Below, one piece after another: positions 55,770 through 63,959 of a DNA stretch of 64,000 nucleotides. The notes beneath the pieces are model-generated. The model was not told the DNA's origin. It did not search any database and saw only the letters and a list, made by a program, of their open reading frames with translations. Position numbers and translations under genes: made by a program. The number at the start of each line of letters is the position of its first letter. Position 1 is the first letter of the stretch. Source of the stretch: Rhodospirillaceae bacterium (lineage in GTDB: Bacteria > Pseudomonadota > Alphaproteobacteria > Rhodospirillales > JABHCV01); the NCBI GenBank assembly GCA_018662005.1, contig JABJHA010000004.1, forward strand, positions 248,001-312,000, in the 5' to 3' direction.

Positions 55770-56942
55770 ATGAGTAAGAAGACGAAATCCCAATTGTCGA
55801 CCGAGGCGACTTTGCTGGCTGCCAGCAAAGTGACTCGCCGTTCGGTGGTCAAGGGCGTTGCCGTGGTTGGCGCCGGTGCGGTCGCCGCGCCGATGTTTAT
55901 CAAGGACGCGCTGGCCGCCAAGGAAATCAATATCCTAATGTGGTCCGACTATCTGCCCGAAAAATTCATGGGCGATTTTACGTCAGCCACCGGCATTAAA
56001 ATCAATTACACCGGCATCGGCTCGAACGAAGAAATCATCAACAAGATGAAGGCCAATAAAGGCCAGGGCTTCGACATCGTTTCCCCGACCAATAACCAGG
56101 GCCTGGAATGGGGTCCGCTGGAACTGTTGCAGCCGTTTGATATGGGTAAGGTTCCGCTCGACAAGGTCAACCCGGCTATGTCGAAAATCGGTGATGTTGA
56201 CTGGAGCTTCAATGGCAAAGGCTCTCACTGGTTGCCGCACATTTGGGGCACCGAAGGCATTGCCTGGCGTACCGATAAGTGGACACCATCAGGCGGCGCA
56301 CCCAGCTACGGCGACGTCTGGGCCGATGAAAATGCCGGCAAGACCATGGGTCGTCCGCACTCAATGATGCTGGGCGCCGGACTTTACATGGAAACCATCG
56401 GCGAGCTTTCCCATGGCGACATGTGGAAGGCGTATCAGTCTGAAACCAACATGCGCCCGATCTGGGACAAGGTCACCTCGTGGGTCATCGCCCGCAAGAA
56501 GAACCTGAAACTTCTGTGGAACGATGCTGACACCCAGAAAAACGGCCTGCTCAATGAAGGTGTTATCGTTGGTCAAACATGGGATGGCCCGCCTTTGGCG
56601 CTGAAAAGTGCTGGTGAGCCGGTTATGTATCAGGCTCCTAAAGAAGGCTCTATGGCCTGGGTTGACGGCATGGCAATGCCTATTGGTGCGAAGAACACCG
56701 ATGAAATCTATGAATTCATCAAGTTCTCCTACAACGCCAAGGATGCTGGTGTGGCCATCGATTCACATGGTTACAATTCCCCGGTTCTGGGCGCTGACAA
56801 GTTTGCTGGCGCGGCCTACAAGAAGAATTTTTCGGATGCTTATCCCGGCGATTCTCTGGCCAACCTCAACCCGTGGCCGCCACAGGCCCCTTGGTATGCT
56901 GAAATTCGTACCGAGTATGTAAACAAGTTCAAGAGCGCTTAA
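55770..56942 (+). CDS. Periplasmic solute-binding protein, PotD/PotF type, with twin-arginine-like signal
   Basis: A 390-residue binding protein. The N-terminal stretch has RRSVVKGVAVVGAGAV, a twin-arginine-type pattern, ending in ALAA near residue 50, followed by EINILMWSDYLPEKFMGDF, the usual PotD-like opening. It should capture the substrate for the downstream transporter genes. A good GGGAG ribosome-binding site precedes ATG 55770. The transporter class usually handles polyamines, but similar systems handle other cations, amines or sulfonates, so the substrate is unknown. The 226-base upstream gap likely holds its promoter; no operator is evident. Confidence 0.92.
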   Translation: MSKKTKSQLSTEATLLAASKVTRRSVVKGVAVVGAGAVAAPMFIKDALAAKEINILMWSDYLPEKFMGDFTSATGIKINYTGIGSNEEIINKMKANKGQGFDIVSPTNNQGLEWGPLELLQPFDMGKVPLDKVNPAMSKIGDVDWSFNGKGSHWLPHIWGTEGIAWRTDKWTPSGGAPSYGDVWADENAGKTMGRPHSMMLGAGLYMETIGELSHGDMWKAYQSETNMRPIWDKVTSWVIARKKNLKLLWNDADTQKNGLLNEGVIVGQTWDGPPLALKSAGEPVMYQAPKEGSMAWVDGMAMPIGAKNTDEIYEFIKFSYNAKDAGVAIDSHGYNSPVLGADKFAGAAYKKNFSDAYPGDSLANLNPWPPQAPWYAEIRTEYVNKFKSA

Positions 56943-56966
56943 GCGTCGAACCTGTTGAAAATTACC

Positions 56967-56992
56967 CCCCGGGCGCTCTCAAGCGTCCGGGG
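56967..56992 (+). other. Strong stem-loop between binding-protein and ATPase genes
   Basis: An 11-base-pair stem (CCCCGGGCGCT and AGCGTCCGGGG, one G-U pair in RNA) with a 4-base loop (CTCA) lies 25 bases after the binding-protein stop and 27 before the ATPase start. No T-run follows. Hairpins at this spot in ABC operons commonly stabilise the upstream binding-protein message or attenuate downstream transcription, so expression of the binding protein is probably higher than that of the membrane components. Confidence 0.6.
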
Positions 56993-57018
56993 ACACGTTT
57001 CGGTCGGGGGAGTATCAA

Positions 57019-58131
57019 ATGAGTGAAGGCGTAGGCGTCAATCTGCAGGACGTGTGGATCCGTTTCGGGGACTTTGTCGCCGTTCGTGAAGCCAACGTTG
57101 ATATTGAAGGCGGCAGTTTCTTCTCGTTCCTTGGCCCTTCGGGTTGCGGGAAAACGACGATCCTGCGGGCTGTTTCCGGCTTTCTTGAACCCAGCGATGG
57201 CAAGGTTCTGATCGGTGGAAAGGACATGGCCGGGATCGGCCCCAATAAAAGACCGACGGCACTTATTTTCCAAAACCTGGCACTTTTCCCGCTGATGAAA
57301 GTCTGGGAAAACATTACCTTTTCACTTGAAGTTCAAGGCGTTGGCGCCGCTGACCGGCGTAAACGCGCTGACGAGTTGCTCGAGATGATTGCGCTGACCG
57401 GTCAGGGTGACAAACTTCCTTCAGAATTATCCGGTGGCCAGAAACAGCGCGTTGCCATTGCCCGCGCCTTGTGCGCTTCGCCAGATGTTCTTTTGCTTGA
57501 TGAGCCGCTTTCGGCCCTTGATTTGAAGTTGCGCCAGCACATGCGCACCGAGCTCAGGCAAATCCAGCAGCGCGTCGGCATTACCTTTATTTACATCACC
57601 CACGATCAGGGCGAAGCCCTGACCATGTCAGATAGCGTTGCCGTCATGCGTCATGGCATCATTGATCAAATCGCCGACGGACAATCCATTTATGACGACC
57701 CGGCAACCCCGTTTGTCGCCTCGTTTGTTGGCGAGAACAATGTCTTCAGAGGCAAAATCAAATCCATCGATAACGGCATGGCGGTGATCACCACCAATCG
57801 AACCGGTGACCTGCGCTCGCGTGTCGGCACATCGGTCAAGGCGACCATGAAAGTGGGCGACGAGGCGATGATCTTTATCAGGCCAGAGGCCCTGAGCATT
57901 GCCGAAAACAGCGAAGCTTCAGATCATCGGATCAAGGCCCTGGTCACCAATGAAGAATTTGAAGGCCAGGCCTATAACGTTTTCCTTGAAGGCGGTGAGG
58001 GCAAGGAAATCAAGATGTCGCTGGTCAATCAGGGCAAGGTCCGCCAGTCATCCATGGGCAAGGACATGTTTATGGAATACGACCCCGAACAGTCGATCGT
58101 CCTGCCCGACGGCGAACTGGCGAACGAATAG
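57019..58131 (+). CDS. ABC transporter ATP-binding protein, PotA type
   Basis: A 370-residue ATPase energising the import system. It has Walker A GPSGCGKTTILRAVSGF, Q-loop QNLALFPLMKVWENI, signature LSGGQKQRVAIARAL, Walker B VLLLDEPLSALD and the H-loop THDQGEAL. From about residue 240 it carries a TOBE-like C-terminal regulatory domain (NNVFRGKIKSIDNG, IRPEALSIAEN). It is 10 bases before the first permease gene, typical for PotA-like subunits. Confidence 0.96.
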   Translation: MSEGVGVNLQDVWIRFGDFVAVREANVDIEGGSFFSFLGPSGCGKTTILRAVSGFLEPSDGKVLIGGKDMAGIGPNKRPTALIFQNLALFPLMKVWENITFSLEVQGVGAADRRKRADELLEMIALTGQGDKLPSELSGGQKQRVAIARALCASPDVLLLDEPLSALDLKLRQHMRTELRQIQQRVGITFIYITHDQGEALTMSDSVAVMRHGIIDQIADGQSIYDDPATPFVASFVGENNVFRGKIKSIDNGMAVITTNRTGDLRSRVGTSVKATMKVGDEAMIFIRPEALSIAENSEASDHRIKALVTNEEFEGQAYNVFLEGGEGKEIKMSLVNQGKVRQSSMGKDMFMEYDPEQSIVLPDGELANE

Positions 58132-58140
58132 GCCGGCCTC

Positions 58141-59070
58141 ATGAAAAAATCAGGCTTCATGTCAGAATTTTTTGAACGCAACGGTCTTGCGCTCGGCCTC
58201 TATCTATTGCTGGCGGTTGGCTTTTGGGTGTTCATCCTGATTTTGCTGCCACAACTCTCAATGCTCGATTTTTCGTTCCGCCATCACCTTCCGCCGCCGG
58301 AAATGGGTGGGCCGAAAGATGTCTACACGCTTGAACATTACAAGTTCCTGGTACTTGGCGCCCAGGGCGCGGATTCATCGTACAACGCCGTTGATCTGGG
58401 CGTTTTTGTGCGTACCCTGCTGGCGGCGTTGTTTGTAACCTTGCTTGACCTGGCGCTTTGTTATCCGCTGGCCTACTACCTGGGCCAGTCAAACGGCGGC
58501 GGCTTTATCCGGGTGTTGGTGCTGCTGTTGATTATCCCCTACTGGGTCAATGAAATCCTGCGGGCTTTCGCCTTCCGGATTATTTTTGGCGACAGCGGGG
58601 TTATAAACGAGCTGTTGATTTCTATGGGTATGATCGGCAGCCCCATTGATTTTATTCGCGAGAACGTGGCGCTCTATTCGGGGCTGGGTTACGCCTACAT
58701 TTTGCTGATGATCTTCCCCATCTACAACGTCATTGAAAGCCTTGACCGAAATCAGATTGAAGCCGCCCGCGATATGGGCGCTCCGTGGTGGCGCATTCAC
58801 TGGCGGGTTGTTATTCCGTATGCCAAGCCGGGCATTTCCTCGGGCTGCACAATGGTCTTTATGTTGACGGCCGGGGCGCTTGCGGCGCCGCAAATTCTCG
58901 GTGGGCCTTCCAGTTTGTGGTTTACGCAAATTATTTATCAGTGGTTCAACCAGGGCGGCAACTGGCCCCGCGGGGCGGCCTACGCCATTGTTCTGCTCAG
59001 CGTCTGTATCTTTATCGTTCTGTCGATGATGCGGCTGTTCAAGGTTAAAATGGGGGACATCGGCAAGTGA
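58141..59070 (+). CDS. ABC transporter permease, PotB/PotH type
   Basis: A 309-residue inner-membrane permease with six probable helices. A long periplasmic segment (about 45-85, rich in Pro and Gly) follows the first helix. The EAA loop that contacts the ATPase is EAARDMGAPWWRIHWRVVIP (about 203-222). It overlaps the second permease by 4 bases (ATGA-type: GTGA). It forms the heterodimeric channel with the next gene. Confidence 0.94.
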   Translation: MKKSGFMSEFFERNGLALGLYLLLAVGFWVFILILLPQLSMLDFSFRHHLPPPEMGGPKDVYTLEHYKFLVLGAQGADSSYNAVDLGVFVRTLLAALFVTLLDLALCYPLAYYLGQSNGGGFIRVLVLLLIIPYWVNEILRAFAFRIIFGDSGVINELLISMGMIGSPIDFIRENVALYSGLGYAYILLMIFPIYNVIESLDRNQIEAARDMGAPWWRIHWRVVIPYAKPGISSGCTMVFMLTAGALAAPQILGGPSSLWFTQIIYQWFNQGGNWPRGAAYAIVLLSVCIFIVLSMMRLFKVKMGDIGK

Positions 59071-60353
59071 AATCCGAAAATGTCCTGATGAAAGTATTCT
59101 TAGGGTTATACCTGGTGGTCTTCTTCGGCTACCTTTTGGGGCCGCTGGTTATCATGAGCATTACCGGTTTCAATTCGCCGGGCTTTCCACGGGCAGCACC
59201 TTGGGAGTGCCTGACTTTTGAATGGTTCGATGTGCTGGCAAACGACAAGCGCATTATCAACGGTATTCAGAACAGTTTTATGGTCGGGGCCGGTACTGTC
59301 TTCCTGTCCGTGGTTTTGGGGATGGCCGGATCGCTGGTTTTGACCCAGGTCTGGCCGAAGCTTAGGGCTACCTATTACACCATCGTTATCGCGCCGATCC
59401 TGATCCCCGGCGTGGTGCTGGGTATTTCGACGCTGGTCTTTTGGGACCGGATCAACGTCATGTTGGGCTTTAGTAGCGAAAGTTTCCTGCATAACGGTAT
59501 TCTTCTGACGATCCTTGGGCAGTCGACCTTCATCGCTTCCTACTGCATGTTGGTGTTCGTCGCCCGCCTGCAGCGCTTCGATGTCGGCCTGACCGAAGCG
59601 GCGCTTGACCTGGGCGCCACCAACGTTCAGGCGTTTCGCAAAATTCTTCTGCCTTTCCTGAAACCGGCCATCGCCTCTTCGGCCGTTCTGGCGTTCCTGG
59701 CCTCGTTTGAAAACTACAACACAACCACTTTCACCTTTGGCAAGTACCCAACCCTGACCATCGAACTTGCCCAGAAAGTGCGTTACGGTATCAACCCGTC
59801 GATTTCGGTGCTGGCATTCCTGATTGTCGTGTTGACCATCGTTGGTGCGCTCAGTCATGAAATATATCAGCGGCGCAAGCAATTGGCGCTGGCTAACGGG
59901 GCCCCGGTCGGGGCTGTCACGGGCGGCTTCCAGTTGCCGAAATTCTTGCGCGGCAATCCGGCATCTATTGTCTTGCTGTTGGTGGCCCTGGGTGGCTTTT
60001 CGACCATCTGGTTCGCCAATGTCTACAACCCCCAATCCTGCAAAACCGAAGTGCGCGAAATAAAACGCACCCTTCAACAGCAACGCATTGATGAAATCCG
60101 GCGTCAGAAAATTGAGCGTGAGCAGCAAAAACTCCTGCAGGGACCGGATATCTTTGGCACCGGAAGCCGTCCTGGGGATGCACCGCAGAGCCCGGGCAAG
60201 GGTGCCTTTGGCAGCGTCTTTGATCCGCAGAATCTCGACAAGACCGGTCCTGAGGGCAGCGAGGCACCGGCAGCAACAAATCCCGGTGCTGGTGCTTTTG
60301 GTAGTGTCTTCGACACCCAGAACCTGAAAAAACAATCCGAGTCCGGAAATTAG
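59067..60353 (+). CDS. ABC transporter permease, PotC/PotI type, with repeat-bearing C-terminal extension
   Basis: A 428-residue permease, well beyond the usual 260-280 residues. Residues about 1-280 are a standard six-helix PotC-like core with the EAA loop EAALDLGATNVQAFRKILLP. It then gains a probable seventh helix (SIVLLLVALGGFSTIWFA, about 298-315). A hydrophilic tail follows with an Arg/Gln-rich helix (RTLQQQRIDEIRRQKIERE) and two copies of GAFGSVFDxQNL spaced exactly 30 residues apart (379-390 and 409-420). With seven helices, the tail would lie in the periplasm. GTG start at 59067. Confidence 0.9.
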   Translation: MKSENVLMKVFLGLYLVVFFGYLLGPLVIMSITGFNSPGFPRAAPWECLTFEWFDVLANDKRIINGIQNSFMVGAGTVFLSVVLGMAGSLVLTQVWPKLRATYYTIVIAPILIPGVVLGISTLVFWDRINVMLGFSSESFLHNGILLTILGQSTFIASYCMLVFVARLQRFDVGLTEAALDLGATNVQAFRKILLPFLKPAIASSAVLAFLASFENYNTTTFTFGKYPTLTIELAQKVRYGINPSISVLAFLIVVLTIVGALSHEIYQRRKQLALANGAPVGAVTGGFQLPKFLRGNPASIVLLLVALGGFSTIWFANVYNPQSCKTEVREIKRTLQQQRIDEIRRQKIEREQQKLLQGPDIFGTGSRPGDAPQSPGKGAFGSVFDPQNLDKTGPEGSEAPAATNPGAGAFGSVFDTQNLKKQSESGN

Positions 60354-60362
60354 AGGCGCTCA

Positions 60363-61418
60363 ATGGCTTTACTGACGACGACAATCGGCGCCTTCCCAAA
60401 ACCCGACTACGTGCCCGTTGTTGACTGGTTCAAGGCAGAGGACAGCACAGTCGACGAAGACCCGACAAGCCGCTACGAGGACGAACTGGCGCGGATGGGG
60501 GAGGAGGCCGAGGGTATCTTCACCCGCGCCGCCCGTGATGTGATTAACGATCAGGTCAGCTGCGGGATCGATATCCCGACCGATGGCGAGGTCCGGCGTG
60601 AAAATTATATTCACTATCATTGCCGGCATCTCAACGGTATTGATTTTACCACCTTGACCGATACAGTGCTGCGCGAGGGCGCCTATAAAGCGCGGCTGCC
60701 AACCATTACCGGTCCTGTTTCGGCAATGGATCATTTTCTGCCCCATGATTACCGGGTCGCCCAGGCGACAACGGACAAGCCGCTGAAGGTGACCATCCCG
60801 GGCCCGATGACGATTGGCGATACGGTCGCAGACAGTTATTACGGTGATGAGAAAAAGCGTGGCCAGGAGCTTGCGACAGCACTTAATGCGGAAGTTCTGG
60901 CTCTGGCCGAAGCCGGTTGTCAGCATATTCAGGTGGACGAACCGCTGTTCGCCCGCAAGGCCGAAGCGGCGCTCGATTTTGGTATTGATAACCTTGAGCG
61001 GGTTTTCCATGGCTGCCCCGAAAGCGTCACCCGTACCATGCACATGTGTTGCGGCTATCCCGATTGTCTGGATGATACGGACTACCCCAAGGCCCCCAAG
61101 GAATCATATCTTTCGCTGGCCAAGGCCATTGATGCCTCTTCCATCGCCGCGGTGTCGCTGGAAGATGCCCATCGCCATAACGATCTTTCATTGCTCGAAA
61201 TGTTCGAGAGGACCACGGTCATCTTCGGTGTCGTCGCCATTGCCTCGAGCCGCATCGAAACAGTGGAAGAAATCCGCCAGCGTCTGGAAGCGGCGCTTGG
61301 GCATATTGACGCTCACCGGTTGATCGCGGCACCGGATTGCGGCCTGGGCATGTTGTCACGCGACATGGTGATGGCTAAACTCAGCAATCTTAGCGAAGCC
61401 GCCCACGGTTTGGGTTAA
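60363..61418 (+). CDS. MetE-like (cobalamin-independent methionine synthase C-terminal) methyltransferase
   Basis: A 351-residue single-domain enzyme of the MetE C-terminal (core-MetE) group. It has the opening TTTIGAFPKP, SCGIDIPTDGEVRRENY, HIQVDEPLFARK and zinc-binding positions in MHMCCGYPDC and PDCGLGM. The N-terminal half of full MetE is missing by design in this group. These proteins transfer methyl groups to homocysteine or similar thiols from folate or other donors. Ten bases separate it from the transporter, so it probably uses or demethylates the imported compound or serves methionine synthesis. Function beyond the family is not certain. Confidence 0.87.
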   Translation: MALLTTTIGAFPKPDYVPVVDWFKAEDSTVDEDPTSRYEDELARMGEEAEGIFTRAARDVINDQVSCGIDIPTDGEVRRENYIHYHCRHLNGIDFTTLTDTVLREGAYKARLPTITGPVSAMDHFLPHDYRVAQATTDKPLKVTIPGPMTIGDTVADSYYGDEKKRGQELATALNAEVLALAEAGCQHIQVDEPLFARKAEAALDFGIDNLERVFHGCPESVTRTMHMCCGYPDCLDDTDYPKAPKESYLSLAKAIDASSIAAVSLEDAHRHNDLSLLEMFERTTVIFGVVAIASSRIETVEEIRQRLEAALGHIDAHRLIAAPDCGLGMLSRDMVMAKLSNLSEAAHGLG

Positions 61419-61457
61419 GCAGAAAACCTAAAAAAACGTCTCCCGACAGGATTATTT

Positions 61458-62579
61458 ATGCCAAGCCAACTTTTCACGCCTATTAAGCTGCGTGCCCTGA
61501 CGCTCGCAAATCGCATCATCGTCTCCCCCATGTGTCAGTACAGTGCTAACGGGGGGAGCCTGACTGACTGGCATCTTATGCATCTGGGACAATTTGCGGT
61601 TTCCGGCTCCGCCCTGGTCATCGTCGAAGCAACCGGGGTTGAGGCAGCGGGCAGGATATCACCGGGTTGCCCCAGTCTGTGCTCTGACGACAACGAAGCC
61701 GCCATGAAGCGCGTTGTCGATTTCTATCGTGATTACGACAACGCCCGTATCGGCATCCAGCTTGCCCATGCGGGTCGAAAGGCATCGACAGACATGCCAT
61801 GGCGTGGCGGGGCGCCGCTCGCCAAAGATACGCCGCAAGGATGGGAAACTTTCGCTCCTTCGGCCATTCCCTATAACGACGGCTGGCCAACGCCAACGGC
61901 ACTGGACGGCGAAGGCCTTGAGCGCATTAAACATGCATTCGTTGATGCCGCAAAAAGGGCGGTACGTGTTGGTTTTGACCTGATTGAACTGCACGCTGCT
62001 CATGGCTACCTGATGCATCAGTTTTTGTCGCCCCTCAGCAATCAGCGAGATGACGCTTATGGCGGCAGTCTCGACAATCGCATGCGCTTCCCGCTTGAGG
62101 TCTTCGCGGCGGTTCGGTCTGTATGCCCTGAAGATTACCCGGTTGGCATCAGGGTTTCTGCTACGGATTGGGTAGAGGGCGGCTGGGATCTGGAAAGTAC
62201 GATAACTTTTGCGCAGGTACTTTGCGATCTTGGATGTGACTTCATTGACGTTTCCAGCGGCGGTAACTCTCCGGCTCAAAAGATTATTGCCGGCCCCGGA
62301 TATCAGACCGGTTTTGCTTCGGCTATCCGTCAGGCTGCCAAAATGACAACCATTGCCGTTGGCCAGATTACCGACCCGCGTCAGGCAGAAACCATCGTCG
62401 CATCGGGACAGGCTGATATCGTAGCCCTTGCAAGGGGTATGCTCTACGACCCGCGCTGGCCTTGGCATGCTGCCGAGGTGTTGGGTGCTGATACAGCCTT
62501 TCCACCCCAGTACATGCGCGCCCATCCAACGCTTCAAGGAGAGCCGGTTCCCGGCAACCCACCGCCGCCTAAAAAGTGA
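61458..62579 (+). CDS. Old Yellow Enzyme family NADH:flavin oxidoreductase (YqjM-like)
   Basis: A 373-residue FMN-dependent ene-reductase-fold enzyme. It has SPMCQYSANGG with the Cys found in YqjM-type proteins, QLAHAGRKAS, LHAAHGYLMHQFLSPLSNQR and YGGSLDNRMRFPLEV, then ARGMLYDPRWPWHAA. Members reduce activated double bonds or oxidise amines such as trimethylamine in larger relatives. Its position after the MetE-like gene (39 bases) suggests it works on the same imported substrate. The element-like region starts shortly after its stop. Confidence 0.93.
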   Translation: MPSQLFTPIKLRALTLANRIIVSPMCQYSANGGSLTDWHLMHLGQFAVSGSALVIVEATGVEAAGRISPGCPSLCSDDNEAAMKRVVDFYRDYDNARIGIQLAHAGRKASTDMPWRGGAPLAKDTPQGWETFAPSAIPYNDGWPTPTALDGEGLERIKHAFVDAAKRAVRVGFDLIELHAAHGYLMHQFLSPLSNQRDDAYGGSLDNRMRFPLEVFAAVRSVCPEDYPVGIRVSATDWVEGGWDLESTITFAQVLCDLGCDFIDVSSGGNSPAQKIIAGPGYQTGFASAIRQAAKMTTIAVGQITDPRQAETIVASGQADIVALARGMLYDPRWPWHAAEVLGADTAFPPQYMRAHPTLQGEPVPGNPPPPKK

Positions 62580-62620
62580 TTGCACCCCGGTTCAAGGCGG
62601 CTGTTAAATAGTGAAAAAAT

Positions 62621-62668
62621 TGGCGCACCCGACAGAATTCGAACCTGTGACCTCTGCCTTCGGAGGGC
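62621..62668 (-). tRNA. Truncated, decayed 3' fragment of tRNA-Arg(CCG), probable attachment-site remnant
   Basis: Read on the minus strand, this segment gives the anticodon loop CTCCGAA (anticodon CCG), the 3' half of the anticodon stem, a variable loop, a T-arm with TTCGAAT and an acceptor end CGGGTGC plus GCCA. The 5' half is absent: upstream bases do not form a D-arm, and only about three pairs of the anticodon stem can form. Position 61, almost invariantly C, is T (GGTTCGAATTC). So it is a non-functional fragment of the kind left when an integrase uses a tRNA gene as its target. The intact copy should lie beyond the window on the higher-coordinate side. Confidence 0.75.
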
Positions 62669-62722
62669 TTAAAAAGCCTCTTGCAGGGCATCAAATTTGC
62701 CACTAACCAATTGATATCATTA

Positions 62723-62792
62723 TGCAGTGCAGTGCAGCATAATTTGGGACAATGCAGCAAAATTCAACCTGAGTGTCCCAAATTTGTCCCAA
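62723..62792. repeat. Cluster of short direct and inverted repeats beside the tRNA remnant
   Basis: This stretch holds three tandem TGCAG units (62723-62737), a perfect 10-base inverted repeat AATTTGGGAC (62741-62750) with GTCCCAAATT (62775-62784), and a second GTCCCAA direct copy starting at 62786, 11 bases after the first. It is in the 345-base non-coding gap between the oxidoreductase and the HigA-like gene. Such repeats could be integrase arm-type or excisionase sites of the element. There is no protein-coding signal in the gap. Confidence 0.45.
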
Positions 62793-62924
62793 GATTTTGA
62801 GTCATTCTAAATTACTTGCGCCACATCGGTAGCGTAATATTTTATTTAACGCGGCCATTGACGTCTCTACCTTTGACATCGAAACTCAGGAGTTCGCCGT
62901 CAATCAATTTGAGGATTATCACTA

Positions 62925-63242
62925 ATGGCCATGACACATAATCGCAAACCCACCCATCCCGGAATTTTGGTTAAAAGCGGGGTGATTGACGCCCGCGCCG
63001 TTGAGATAAATGAATTAGCGCAAGACATCAACATGACCCGAACCAACCTGTCGCGTATTTTGAACGGCCACGGACGCATGACCGCAAAAACCGCCTGTAA
63101 GCTGGCTCGGGTTCTCGACATTAGCCCCGAGCCACTTATCAAGGGCCAAGCCGTCTATGACCAGTGGGAAGCTCTCCAGGAATTAAAAGATTGGACTCCT
63201 GCAAAAATATACACCGAAACAAAATCCGCCGCCCTGGCTTGA
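62925..63242 (+). CDS. HigA-like antitoxin / XRE-family regulator, apparently without its toxin
   Basis: A 105-residue XRE helix-turn-helix protein of HigA type. PTHPGILVKSGVID is the characteristic start, and the DNA-binding helices fall in INELAQDINMTRTNLSRILNG (about residues 30-50). ATG 62925 has GAGG ten bases upstream. HigA is normally encoded directly after the toxin HigB, but the upstream 345 bases hold no intact toxin reading frame. It may be an orphan regulator, or the toxin was lost. Location in the AT-richer end of the window fits an accessory element. Confidence 0.85.
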   Translation: MAMTHNRKPTHPGILVKSGVIDARAVEINELAQDINMTRTNLSRILNGHGRMTAKTACKLARVLDISPEPLIKGQAVYDQWEALQELKDWTPAKIYTETKSAALA

Positions 63243-63308
63243 TGCAGTTTCATGAAAGCATCCTTCCCATGCTTGAGTTGGATGGAGGAAACATAAAGGA
63301 ATTTTAGT

Positions 63309-63896
63309 ATGAGCAAGCAAGCTCAGGGTTACCAAATAATCGTGGACGAATTGCCAGAAAATTTTCCCACACATCGCCATGACTCCGAATTTTGGGAGCA
63401 CCTTGGTCGAACAATAGCCACATTTGGCTTTCTTGAGGAAATGTTGGGTAAGGCTATTTTCATACTCACGGGAACCAAAGAGTTTGAGGATGAAGCAGCG
63501 GCTGAGGCAGCATTTGAAAACTGGCAACCGGTTCTTGAAGCGGCCTTAACTGATGTGCTTTCGAAATTAATTTCGTCGTACGAGAAAGCTGTTCGCGATC
63601 ATCAAAGCACCTCGACTGAAGGTCTGGAAGAATTGCTTGATAGGCTTAAAAAGGCGAACGACATCAGAAACGTGTTGTGCCATGGTTCCTGGAAAGCACC
63701 GAATGAAGCGGGAAAATCGGTTCCTCGTTTTGTCAATCGGCGTAAGGAAGTGTTTGATACGCCCGTTGACATCTCGTTTTTGAAACAAACTCGCCAGCAT
63801 GTCGGAGAGCTTGCCTGCGACGTAATGAATACGGTAACGCAAATGGGGTATCAGTTCCCCGGCTCGAAATCCCCAGGGAAATCATTAACGGAGTAA
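63309..63896 (+). CDS. Uncharacterised HEPN-motif protein
   Basis: A 195-residue, probably all-helical cytoplasmic protein not recognisable by name. Residues 120-125 read RNVLCH within DIRNVLCHGSW, matching the R-polar-x3-H motif of HEPN domains, which often act as RNases in toxin-antitoxin, abortive-infection and CRISPR-linked systems. The helix before it (LDRLKKANDIR) and the Trp after the motif fit HEPN-like proteins of the AbiU2 kind. The base composition is lower in GC than the upstream 60 kb. It lies 66 bases downstream of the HigA-like gene. A partner or antitoxin is not visible in the window. Confidence 0.7.
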   Translation: MSKQAQGYQIIVDELPENFPTHRHDSEFWEHLGRTIATFGFLEEMLGKAIFILTGTKEFEDEAAAEAAFENWQPVLEAALTDVLSKLISSYEKAVRDHQSTSTEGLEELLDRLKKANDIRNVLCHGSWKAPNEAGKSVPRFVNRRKEVFDTPVDISFLKQTRQHVGELACDVMNTVTQMGYQFPGSKSPGKSLTE

Positions 63897-63929
63897 CAGG
63901 CAAGAGCCAGAACGGGAAAACATCAATTC

Positions 63930-63959
63930 TTGATTTTTTCTCGTAACTAATACTATAAT
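63930..63959 (+). promoter_or_regulatory. Possible sigma-70 promoter at the window end
   Basis: TTGATT (63930-63935) and TATAAT (63954-63959) are spaced 18 bases apart in an AT-rich stretch after the HEPN-motif gene. They could drive a rightward gene beyond the window. A second TATAAT follows at 63974. AT-rich DNA yields such matches easily. Confidence 0.3.

Noticed and set aside
62569-62760. A short minus-strand reading frame covering the tRNA remnant
   Set aside because: It reads through the tRNA fragment and the repeats, has no ribosome-binding site and no protein-like composition; the tRNA explanation is better.
62820-62924. Frame ending EDYH just before the HigA-like start, as in some HigB toxins
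   Set aside because: The last four residues recall HigB ends, but the remaining 35 or so codons do not resemble a toxin and a TAG closes the frame upstream; chance is likely.
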